Source of the DNA: Ferrimonas balearica
GTDB taxonomy: Bacteria > Pseudomonadota > Gammaproteobacteria > Enterobacterales > Shewanellaceae
Direction: 5' to 3'
Assembly: GCF_019802055.1 (NCBI RefSeq)
Contig: NZ_JAHVHW010000006.1
Coordinates: 1 to 64,000, forward strand
DNA length: 64,000 nt
Below, piece after piece: positions 24,096 through 32,474 of this stretch (position 1 is the stretch's first letter; the number at the start of each line of letters is the position of its first letter). The notes beneath the pieces were generated by a model. That model did no database searches. It saw only the letters and a program-made list of their open reading frames with translations, and was not told the DNA's origin. The translations under genes and the position numbers were made by a program.

Positions 24096-26435
24096 TCAGA
24101 TGGGTGAGCCGGGCGGCAGAGGCAGCGGCTCCGCAATCACCCGCACTTCCGGGTCGGTCAAGCCGGTTCGCATCACCTCAGCCAGCAGACGGAAGTGCGC
24201 GGCATCGCGATCCGGTGCCCGCCGGGCCCGCCGCTCCAACTGTTCAGCGTCCGCCAGTATGCGTGCCCGCACCAACGCCTTCACTTCGGAAGTGGCTTGG
24301 TTGTCCCGGTACAGCGTCAGGTAACTGTCCACCAGTACCGCCTGACTGCGGGCTCGTGCCGCGCCCGCCAGGCCGGAATCCCCCTCCGACTCCAATACCA
24401 CCTCCGACAACGCATCAAGTAGCCATTGAGGCCCAGGCAACTCACTGTCCAGCCACTGCTGCTGGGCCAGGCGGTTCATCCGGGTCGGGTTCAGCAGTTG
24501 CTCCAACACCTGACGGCTGGCCACCTCCGCCAACCCTATCAGGTCGGGAACGGTACCAAGGCGGGAGCCAAACTGCTCCCGGTCTGCCACGCTGCCGTAG
24601 GCTAAAGGAGACCACTGTGCCGCCAGTTCGGCTGGCAATGCCAACACTTCAGGCGAGAGCGCTCTCAGCAGGCTCTCCAGCGCCGCCTGCTGATACTCAG
24701 GAGCAACCGCACTGGGGCTCTGTCCGGAGTAGTCATAGCTCACGCCACCAATCAGACGGCTGGCCGCTTCCACCTGGTAGCGCTGCATAAGGTAGATGGG
24801 CACCAGCAGATCCCCCAGCGCGCTCAGAGGCTCACCCGGCAGCAGCGCCTGAGGTCCAAGCTCCGCCAATGCCAGCGCTCGTATCGCCAGAATCTCTTCC
24901 AGACGGGTAACCGGATCGGTGCCGTTATCCCACAGGTGCGCCTGAGGATGGGCCGCCGAGGCACCGCGGGCGTCCGGATCACTGATAAAGCGCAGTCCCG
25001 CTTCTCTGGCCTGCTCGGCCAGCTCTGCCTGAGCCGTCGCCTCCGGCGCATCATAAACGCCATAACCAAAGGCGATGGCGTGCTTATCCCAAGGGCTCAG
25101 GCCAACGCCATAAGCCTGCTCCAGAACCACCTTCTCTCCATCCAGTTGCAGGTTGGGATGAGGGTAATCCAGAACGGAGGCGTCGCCGCTGGCGGACGCG
25201 GCAAAGTTATGGGCCAACCCCAGGGTGTGCCCCACTTCGTGAGCGGAGAGCTGACGTAAACGGGCCAGGGCGGCTTCTTCGGCCGCAGCAAGAGCCGCTT
25301 CCCGGTCAGCCCAGCCTGCAGTCAGCCCGCGGAAAATCTTGTGATCCTGACGCACCCGAAGGGAGCCAAGGGTCACATGCCCCTTCAGGATCTCACCACT
25401 GCGCGGATCCACCAGAGCGTCACCGTATGACCAGCCCCGGGTTGCACGGTGTACCCACTGAATGATGTTGTAGCGGATATCCTGTGGGTCCGCCCCCTCG
25501 GGGAGCAGTTCCACCCGGTACGCATTAAGGAATCCTGCAGCCTCAAACGCCTCAGCCCACCAGCGCGCCCCATCCAGCAGGGCGCTGCGCATTGGCTCCG
25601 GAGTGCCCGGATCCAGGTAGTAGACGATCGGCGCCTTCACCTCAGAGGGTTCGGTGCCGGGCAGCACCTTCTCCAACCGGTGTCGGGGCAGGTAGCGCAC
25701 CGTCATCGGCTCGGACAGGGATGCCGCATAGTCCTGGTAACCGTAATCAAAGAAGCCGGATTCCGGATGAAAGCGGCGGGGGGTCATCGGAACCTCGGGC
25801 AGCGCCACAAACGACAGCCGCACCTTGAGGCTGAGCAGGGTCGGATCCGGCGTTACCTGCTGCACATAGGCACCCGGCTCGGCGCTGACAAAGGTGAGTT
25901 GCAGGTCCAGATCCGCGTTTTTGGGGAAGCCCTTTACGCTGCCCGCCAATACCAGGGAGCGGCTGGTATCCAGGCTGAAATGGCCCTGGCCGGTGGCCTG
26001 AAGCCGGGCGGCAATGCCGTGCAAGTCAGAGAACAGCAACGCATCAAGATTGGCTTTGTTCTGCTCAATCTGGCCAACCCAAAGCACGGACTCTGCAAAC
26101 GCCTGGGTCAGTGCGGCCTGTTCCGCCGGGTTGTCGCTCTGCGCCCGATAGGTGGTGTTCAGTTCACGCAGTAACAGTCGATTGCCGTGACGCTCAAACT
26201 GCACCAGGCGGCGGCTGCCCAACTGGCCCCGATCCAGACCGATGTCATTGGAGCCTGCGCCGTGGGGCAGGCTGGTGACCATCAGTAGCGGCGTATTCAG
26301 CGGCGGCAGCTCAAGCAATACCTGGCCTTCGTCGTCAAGGCTGAGGTTAAGGAAGGGGGATTCTTCCGCCCTGGCGGCGGTGGACAGGACCAGCGCCAAC
26401 AGCAGCCAGGCAATCCGTGCGAACATGATGAACAT
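24096..26435 (-). CDS. Secreted zinc metallopeptidase, DUF4953/DUF5117-like
   Basis: The 779-residue precursor has a signal peptide (ARIAWLLLALVLSTAARA, ending near residue 23) and an extended zinc site HEVGHTLGLAHNF (about 397-409), the HExxHxxGxxH pattern of metzincin-like peptidases. Upstream are the family-typical SLPHGAGSNDIGLDRGQ and VQFERHGNRLLL. These are marks of the DUF5117/DUF4953 zinc-dependent metalloproteases. A second ATG at 26426 is also possible; neither has a strong ribosome binding site. The gene is alone, converging on the kinase gene. It probably acts in the periplasm or outside the cell; substrates are unknown. Confidence 0.86.
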   Translation of the reverse strand: MFIMFARIAWLLLALVLSTAARAEESPFLNLSLDDEGQVLLELPPLNTPLLMVTSLPHGAGSNDIGLDRGQLGSRRLVQFERHGNRLLLRELNTTYRAQSDNPAEQAALTQAFAESVLWVGQIEQNKANLDALLFSDLHGIAARLQATGQGHFSLDTSRSLVLAGSVKGFPKNADLDLQLTFVSAEPGAYVQQVTPDPTLLSLKVRLSFVALPEVPMTPRRFHPESGFFDYGYQDYAASLSEPMTVRYLPRHRLEKVLPGTEPSEVKAPIVYYLDPGTPEPMRSALLDGARWWAEAFEAAGFLNAYRVELLPEGADPQDIRYNIIQWVHRATRGWSYGDALVDPRSGEILKGHVTLGSLRVRQDHKIFRGLTAGWADREAALAAAEEAALARLRQLSAHEVGHTLGLAHNFAASASGDASVLDYPHPNLQLDGEKVVLEQAYGVGLSPWDKHAIAFGYGVYDAPEATAQAELAEQAREAGLRFISDPDARGASAAHPQAHLWDNGTDPVTRLEEILAIRALALAELGPQALLPGEPLSALGDLLVPIYLMQRYQVEAASRLIGGVSYDYSGQSPSAVAPEYQQAALESLLRALSPEVLALPAELAAQWSPLAYGSVADREQFGSRLGTVPDLIGLAEVASRQVLEQLLNPTRMNRLAQQQWLDSELPGPQWLLDALSEVVLESEGDSGLAGAARARSQAVLVDSYLTLYRDNQATSEVKALVRARILADAEQLERRARRAPDRDAAHFRLLAEVMRTGLTDPEVRVIAEPLPLPPGSPI

Positions 26436-26582
26436 CCATAGGTGACTGATTTGGGCCAGCTTACCTTTGGGGGCGGATCACCTCAAGCGGTGCTCGGGCT
26501 CCGTCAGCAGGCATTGCCGGATCCCATAAAAGGTGGCGATGATGGCATCCCCGAACGGTGAGCCTTGATGGTGGCGACTCGC

Positions 26583-26981
26583 CTACTCCACTTCGCCGGG
26601 CAGCAGGCGTTTCATCCGGATCAGGTGGATGCTGACCGCCACACCGATCGCCAACAACCCCCACTTCACTGCGACAACCGGCGCAATCACGATGGCGATG
26701 GACATGCCGATCCAGAGGCTGGCCAGGGATGAGAGAAGCTGCCGCTTGGTGAGCCCTTTACGCTCAAGGTAGTTACGCAGATAGGGGCCGAGCAGCCGGT
26801 TGTTGAACAGCCAGATCTGCATTCGGGCCGATGAGCGGCTGAAGCAGAAGGTCGCCAGCAGCAGAAAGGGCACGGTGGGGATCAATGGCAGAAACACCCC
26901 GAGGGTGGCGGCAAACACCGCCAGACAGCCCAGGGCGAGCAGCAGGTACTTCAGTGGCCCTCGAACCGGAGTTGGGCTCAT
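26583..26981 (-). CDS. ybaN: YbaN-family (DUF454) inner-membrane protein
   Basis: The 132-residue protein has the DUF454 pattern: YLLLALGCLAVFAATLGVFL is the first membrane segment, followed by the conserved PLIPTVPFLLLATFCFSRSS, then NRLLGPYLRNYLERKGLTKR and two more membrane segments. E. coli YbaN has no firm function. The ATG overlaps the stop of the hybrid histidine kinase gene (ATGA at 26978-26981), so the two are translationally coupled. That coupling suggests, without proving, a functional link between the membrane protein and the sensor. Confidence 0.88.
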   Translation of the reverse strand: MSPTPVRGPLKYLLLALGCLAVFAATLGVFLPLIPTVPFLLLATFCFSRSSARMQIWLFNNRLLGPYLRNYLERKGLTKRQLLSSLASLWIGMSIAIVIAPVVAVKWGLLAIGVAVSIHLIRMKRLLPGEVE

Positions 26982-29900
26982 CCGACCCGACTCCCCTTCT
27001 CAAGGAAACTTTTTACGGTTTCGAACAGCTCTGGCAGTACGATCGGCTTGGTGATGTGAGCGTTCATGCCCGCCGCCAGACTTTTCTCCCGATCCCCCGC
27101 CATGGCGTGCGCCGTCATGGCAATAATGGGCAGATCAGGGTGAGTACGGCGCAGGGTCCGGGTGGCTTCCAGGCCGTCCATTACGGGCATCTGAATGTCC
27201 ATCAGCACCAGATCAAACTCACCGCGCTCTACCCATTCCACCGCCTCCTGACCATTGCCAGCCACGGTAACCTGATAGCCAGCACTCTTAAGCAGCTCAG
27301 TCGCGACCTGCTGGTTGATCAGGTTGTCCTCCACCAGAAGGATATGCGCCGCCTCCGGCTTCAACTCCTGCTCGGAGATCTCCGCAACGGGCTGAGCGTC
27401 CACCTGACAGCTGAACGCTTCCACCACTTCGTCATAAAGGGTCGAGGCTTTGAACGGTTTCTGCAGCACCGACTGAATTCGCCCATCCCGCACCTCATCC
27501 ATCAAGGGGTGGCCGCTGTAGGCCGTCATCATGATGATGGTAGGTCGTCGCTCCAGACGCCCCTCCGCCAGCAGGGCATCAATGCCATCCAGTACCTCGG
27601 TGCCATCCATACCGGGCATCATCCAATCCAACAACACCAGGTCCGGTTGCTGACGCACCATCTCCTTCAGGGCAGCGCTGCCGTTATCTGCGGTTTCCAC
27701 CCGGGAGAAGCTGAAGTCCCGCAGGTAGGTGGAGTAGATCTGCAGTGCGGTGTGGTTGTCGTCCACCACCAGGGCATTCAGGCCGCTGATCTCGGCAGGC
27801 AGCAAACGCTCTTTGCGGTCCGGCTCCGCCACCCTTTGGGCGTCGATAGTAAAACTGAAGGTGGTGCCCACTCCCGGTTGGCTCTCGACCTCAATGTCGC
27901 CGCCCATCATCGCCACAAGATGTTTAGAGATGGAGAGACCCAGGCCAGTACCACCAAACTGGCGGGTGGTGGATCCATCCGCCTGGCTGAAGGCATCAAA
28001 CAGGTGCCGCTGCTGATGTTCGGAGATGCCGATGCCGGTGTCCCGAACCCAGAACTTCAGGGTGATGCGGCCATCCCGCTCTTTGAGATCCTCACAACCC
28101 AGCTCCACCTCGCCCTGCTCGGTAAACTTGACGGCATTGGAGAGCAGATTCACCAGCACCTGACCCAGACGCAGCGGGTCGCCCATCAGGTGCAGGCCCG
28201 CACTGACCGGCGCATAGAGCAGCAGCTCAACGCCTTTCTCCTGAGCCTTGATGCTGTTGATGGAGATGGCGTGCTCCAGCACCTTATCGAGGGCAAACTC
28301 GGTTTGTTCCAGCTCCAGCTTACCCGCCTCGATCTTGGAGAAGTCGAGAATGTCATTGATGATCCGCAGCAGGGATTCGGCACTGAGGCGGGCCTTGTCG
28401 AGGTAATCCTTCTGGCGCGGATCCACATCGGTGCGCAGGGCCAGATGCAGCATCCCCAGCACCGCGTTCATCGGCGTACGGATCTCATGGCTCATATTGG
28501 CCAGGAACTCACTCTTGGTTCGGTTCGCCAGCTCCGCATCCTGCTTCGCTTCCAGCAGCGCGACTTCGTTCTCTTTCTGACGGGTGATGTCTTTGTGGGT
28601 ACCCAGCAGACGGGTGGGCTCGCCCAGATCATCAAACTCCACCGCTCGACCGCGGGAGAGGATCCAGTGATAGTGACCGCTCTTGCCGCGCAGACGGAAC
28701 TCCATGCTGAAGGACTGATCCGGCATATCCAGATAGTCGTCGATGTAACGCTCCACCCGCTGACGATCGTCCGGGTGCATCAATTCGTAGTAGGTTTCAA
28801 TCAGCAGCGGGAACTCATCCGGCTGGTAGCCCAGCATGGTGTAGTAGGCGGGGTTACAGATCACCTGATTGGAGTCCAGGTACCAATCCCAGAGACCGTC
28901 TTCCACCGCATCCATCGCCAGGTGGTATCGCTGCTCGGAGCGTTTGATCTGCTCCTGCTGCTCCGACTCCCGGGTAATATCACGCCAGACCGCAATCATC
29001 CCCAGCAGCTCGCCGCGACGGGTGTAGAAGGGCAGGCGCAGCGCGTCGAGCAGTTTGCTCTTGCCCTCAATCATGACCCGCTCCTGGTAGCGCAACGGCA
29101 CCCGCTCCTTCAACACCTGAATGTCCTCTTCACGGATACGCCTGCCACGCTCGGAGGGATCGGTCTCGGTCACCAGGGCGCCGATGATCTCAGACTCACT
29201 CTGGCCAAGTACCCGCTCCGCCGCCTTGTTGCAGCCCAGGTAACGCCCCTCGGTGTCCTTAAAGACGATCGCTTCGGGAATCGCATCGATCAACGAGCGC
29301 AGCAGAGAGAAGTCCCGCTCCCGTCGCTCATTGGCCAGACGCAGACGCTCGGTGCGCTTCGCCACCAGTTTGTCCAGTCGACGGTTCTGCTCCGCCAGGT
29401 GGTGGGTGTACTGCTGGTTCTCTTCGAAGATTCGGGTGATCAGCTCAAACCAGGGCTCCCAGCCCGGTGCAATCCGCTTTGGCAACGGACGGGGCTGTTG
29501 GGCAGACTGCTCAAGGTGATTCAACAGCTTGGCGGCCGGACTGACGAAGGCCCGCCGGGTCAGGTAGTGCACCGCGGTGATCAGAATGGAGAGGGCCAGG
29601 ATCACCATCAGGAAGGTGATCTCCAGTTTGTCCCAGGCTTCCGATACCAGCTCATGGTCCGGCTGCAGATAGAGCAGGCGCCAGGGGGCATTTTCCAGCA
29701 CCACGGAGCGCACGTAGTAACCGTTGATCACCTCGCCGTCGGTGGCGTTCATCAGCCTCTCCTGGGGCAGGCTGTGCAGGGCCGCCGGGATCTTCTGACT
29801 CAGCTGATAGGAGCGGGGGTTAGGATCCTCATGCATGTCCGGATAGGTGAGCAGGTTGTTCTGTTCATCCAGCAGCAACACCGTACCCGGCACCTCAAAG

Positions 29901-30649
29901 TAACGCTCAATCTGGCGGGACAGGGTGGTCAGCTTCAGATCCAGCATTACCGCAGCAATAAACTCGTCATTCAGGTAAACCGGGATCCCCATGGTGGTGA
30001 TCAGGTCCCCCTTCTGATTGCGGCTGACGCCGGTCCAGAACACCTTACGCTGGGGGTTGTTTTCCGGCAGCGCCAGCTTGAACAGCGGCGAGTTCAGGAT
30101 ACGGCGGTTAAAGTTGTCCTCGCTCTCCGGCCAGGGGTAGACCGACATCATCCGGTGCTTGGAGATGTAGTAGATCTGCGAGGCTTTGGGCGCCATCTGT
30201 TGCGCCACAGGGAAGGTCACGGACATCTGGTAGAGCATGTCCAGCTCACGGTAGAAGGCGTCACTGCGCCCCGCCAATCGACCGTAGCCACTGATCCGCC
30301 CCATCCCCTCGAACGCAGTATTGGTGTCCTTATAGGTGGGCTCCAACGCAAAATACTGGCCACTGGCATCAAAGCGACCGATGTCGGGGAAACGGTCGAT
30401 ACGGGCCAATTCGCCCATCTTGATGTGGGTTACCGCGAAGTCCCGCAGGGAGGTAAGCGCGTGGATACTGTTGTCCGTCAACAGCTCCACCTGCTGGCTG
30501 TGCTGGGTGATCTCCTCCACTTTCTGCTCGATCAACTGGCTGCGCTGTCGACCGTACTCAAGCCAGGCCACAAAAAGTGCCAGTAACACCACCCCTAGGT
30601 AGGTGTAAAACACGGCTTTGTTATATCGGCGCAGAATGGGTGCTTTCAC
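26978..30649 (-). CDS. Hybrid sensor histidine kinase (Cache-PAS-PAS-HK-REC-REC)
   Basis: This membrane sensor has a first transmembrane segment (about 10-30), a large periplasmic Cache-like domain, a second membrane segment (about 345-368), two PAS domains (about 450 and 578 onward) and a HisKA domain with the phospho-accepting His in SHEIRTPMNAVLGML (about 720). The ATPase domain has LVNLLSNAVKF, DTGIGIS and GGTGLGLSIS. Two receiver domains follow (VVDDN...LLDWMMPGMDG, about 1008; LVEDN...LMDIQMPVMDG, about 1150). No histidine phosphotransfer domain is present. I use GTG 30649 (1223 residues); a TTG at 30793 would add 48 low-quality residues. The stimulus is unknown. Confidence 0.9.
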   Translation of the reverse strand: MKAPILRRYNKAVFYTYLGVVLLALFVAWLEYGRQRSQLIEQKVEEITQHSQQVELLTDNSIHALTSLRDFAVTHIKMGELARIDRFPDIGRFDASGQYFALEPTYKDTNTAFEGMGRISGYGRLAGRSDAFYRELDMLYQMSVTFPVAQQMAPKASQIYYISKHRMMSVYPWPESEDNFNRRILNSPLFKLALPENNPQRKVFWTGVSRNQKGDLITTMGIPVYLNDEFIAAVMLDLKLTTLSRQIERYFEVPGTVLLLDEQNNLLTYPDMHEDPNPRSYQLSQKIPAALHSLPQERLMNATDGEVINGYYVRSVVLENAPWRLLYLQPDHELVSEAWDKLEITFLMVILALSILITAVHYLTRRAFVSPAAKLLNHLEQSAQQPRPLPKRIAPGWEPWFELITRIFEENQQYTHHLAEQNRRLDKLVAKRTERLRLANERRERDFSLLRSLIDAIPEAIVFKDTEGRYLGCNKAAERVLGQSESEIIGALVTETDPSERGRRIREEDIQVLKERVPLRYQERVMIEGKSKLLDALRLPFYTRRGELLGMIAVWRDITRESEQQEQIKRSEQRYHLAMDAVEDGLWDWYLDSNQVICNPAYYTMLGYQPDEFPLLIETYYELMHPDDRQRVERYIDDYLDMPDQSFSMEFRLRGKSGHYHWILSRGRAVEFDDLGEPTRLLGTHKDITRQKENEVALLEAKQDAELANRTKSEFLANMSHEIRTPMNAVLGMLHLALRTDVDPRQKDYLDKARLSAESLLRIINDILDFSKIEAGKLELEQTEFALDKVLEHAISINSIKAQEKGVELLLYAPVSAGLHLMGDPLRLGQVLVNLLSNAVKFTEQGEVELGCEDLKERDGRITLKFWVRDTGIGISEHQQRHLFDAFSQADGSTTRQFGGTGLGLSISKHLVAMMGGDIEVESQPGVGTTFSFTIDAQRVAEPDRKERLLPAEISGLNALVVDDNHTALQIYSTYLRDFSFSRVETADNGSAALKEMVRQQPDLVLLDWMMPGMDGTEVLDGIDALLAEGRLERRPTIIMMTAYSGHPLMDEVRDGRIQSVLQKPFKASTLYDEVVEAFSCQVDAQPVAEISEQELKPEAAHILLVEDNLINQQVATELLKSAGYQVTVAGNGQEAVEWVERGEFDLVLMDIQMPVMDGLEATRTLRRTHPDLPIIAMTAHAMAGDREKSLAAGMNAHITKPIVLPELFETVKSFLEKGSRVG

Positions 30650-30853
30650 GTGCTGGGGATCCCCGGAACAATCTGTGGTGGAGTCTACCAGAACCCCCGG
30701 TCTTAAGGCAGAGGATCCCTGTACTGGCAGGGGGTTAGCCTGCCGCTCTTTCTGACCGTTGGAAAAACAGGGGGTTGCGTCCCGATGGGACAATTTACTT
30801 TTCTTTAACTTGCGGGTGCGCCGGGCCGCTCATCCGGTGCACCCGCTGAAGCC

Positions 30854-32248
30854 TCAGAGGTTCTCTTCGGCGAAGGAGGCGAGACGGGAACGCACTACCC
30901 CGTTAAGGTAGACGTTGGCACTGCCTTCAAAGTCCTTGAAACGCTCCACGATGTAGGTGAGACCTGAGGTAACGGCAGTCAGGTAGTTGGAATCGATCTG
31001 CGCCAGGTTTCCGGAACAGACCAGCTTGGTGCCCTCCCCCATCCGGGTAATGATGGTTTTGATCTGGGAGGCGGTGAGGTTCTGACACTCATCCAGCAGC
31101 ACAAAGCTGTTCTGGATGGAGCGTCCGCGCATAAAGTTGACCGACTTAAACTGGATGTTGGCCTTATCCATGATGTACTGCAGGCTGGAGGTGGGGCTCT
31201 CGTCGTGCTTATGCAGCACCTCCAGGGTATCGGTCACCGCCGCCAGCCAAGGCATCATCTTCTCCTCCTCCGTACCGGGAAGGAAACCGATCGATTCGGC
31301 GATCTCCGGGGTGTTCCGGGTTACCAGAACCCGATCATAACGACGCTGCTCCACCACCTGCTCCAACGCCGCAGCAAGCGCCAGCAGGGTTTTACCGGAC
31401 CCCGCAGGGCCGGTCAGTATCACCAGGTCAATATCCGGGTCCATCAGCGCCTGCATCGCCATACCCTGGTAGATGTTCTTCGGTGAGATCCCCCAGGCGT
31501 GGTAACCCATCAGGCGGTCGCGCCCCAGGTCTTTAATGGTGACACTGTGCTCGTCCAACCCTTTCACCTGTCCGCAGAAGGTGTCGCTGCCGTCCACCAG
31601 GTACTGGTTCTGGTAGAGGCTGTCGACGCCCAGCGCATCCCGATCCAGCGTGTGGTAAACGAACCGGCCCGCCTGATGGCTGTGAACATCCCCGACCCGA
31701 TCCCATAATTTTCCTTCAATATGGGCAAAGCCGGTCGCCAGGAAGCGGATATCCTCCACCAACTGGTCACTGCGGTAATCCTCGACCTTGCGAAGCCCTG
31801 CGCCCTTGGCTTTGAGGCGCATATTGATGTCCTTGGTCACCAGTACCACTTCAACATCGGTTCGGGTTTGCTGCAGGTAGAGGGCGGAGTTGATGATCTG
31901 ATTGTCGTTGTTGTCGCCGGGAAGGGCGACAGGGGTATCGAACTTGACCTGATGGTCGGGGAAGATGGCCAGCGTACCGGCACTGTCAGGATGACTCTCT
32001 CGAAGTGGTAGGGGAACGCCCGCCACCAATTGCTCAGGTGGGGCCCCACCAACGCAGTCCTCCAGCGCCCGAATGGCAATGCGGGCATCACGGGACACGT
32101 CCTTCTTGCGGTCTTTAATCTGGTCCAATTCCTCCAGCACGGTCATGGGGACCACCACGTCGTGCTCTTTAAATGAATAGATGGCGAGGGGTTCGTGCAG
32201 TAACACATTGGTGTCGAGCACAAAGAGCTTCTTCTCCACCTGGACCAT
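30854..32248 (-). CDS. PIN-PhoH fusion ATPase/ribonuclease
   Basis: The 464-residue protein joins an N-terminal PIN domain (FVLDTNVLLHEP, EELDQIKD, with VLVTKDINMRLKAKG; about 8-180) to a PhoH ATPase domain (about 250-460). The ATPase has Walker A in GPAGSGKTLLALAAA and Walker B in FVLLDECQN. Such PhoH2-type proteins of actinobacteria act as RNA helicase-nucleases; the gammaproteobacterial members are less studied. The gene is divergent from rapA, another RNA-related ATPase. A GC hairpin (30805-30842) follows the stop but has no T run. This is not the phosphate-regulated short PhoH of E. coli. Confidence 0.9.
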   Translation of the reverse strand: MVQVEKKLFVLDTNVLLHEPLAIYSFKEHDVVVPMTVLEELDQIKDRKKDVSRDARIAIRALEDCVGGAPPEQLVAGVPLPLRESHPDSAGTLAIFPDHQVKFDTPVALPGDNNDNQIINSALYLQQTRTDVEVVLVTKDINMRLKAKGAGLRKVEDYRSDQLVEDIRFLATGFAHIEGKLWDRVGDVHSHQAGRFVYHTLDRDALGVDSLYQNQYLVDGSDTFCGQVKGLDEHSVTIKDLGRDRLMGYHAWGISPKNIYQGMAMQALMDPDIDLVILTGPAGSGKTLLALAAALEQVVEQRRYDRVLVTRNTPEIAESIGFLPGTEEEKMMPWLAAVTDTLEVLHKHDESPTSSLQYIMDKANIQFKSVNFMRGRSIQNSFVLLDECQNLTASQIKTIITRMGEGTKLVCSGNLAQIDSNYLTAVTSGLTYIVERFKDFEGSANVYLNGVVRSRLASFAEENL

Positions 32249-32474
32249 GGCACCTCCGCTATGCTTTACAGGTTTTTCCCGGTAGTGCGCAGGGCGTGGG
32301 CAATCGCTGCCAGAGTGCGGCGATCTCCACGCCCCACACGACCTACCATGACAGATAGGTTGACCTTTGACCAGCTTTTCCGGGAGCCTGTTTCGCGGGT
32401 GCTTACCGCCATAAACTCATGTAAGATACGCGCCTTTTTCCGCCCCCTCAGACATATCAGGAGTAGCGCAATTC

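Noticed and set aside
26885-30586. Very long open frame (over 1200 codons) on the plus strand
   Set aside because: It lies exactly opposite the hybrid histidine kinase gene, is rich in His, Gln and Arg as mirror frames of GC-rich genes are, and shows no domain. The kinase reading has complete motifs.
30805-30842. GC hairpin after the PhoH-like gene as a terminator
   Set aside because: The stem is good but no T run follows on the minus strand, so terminator function is not supported.
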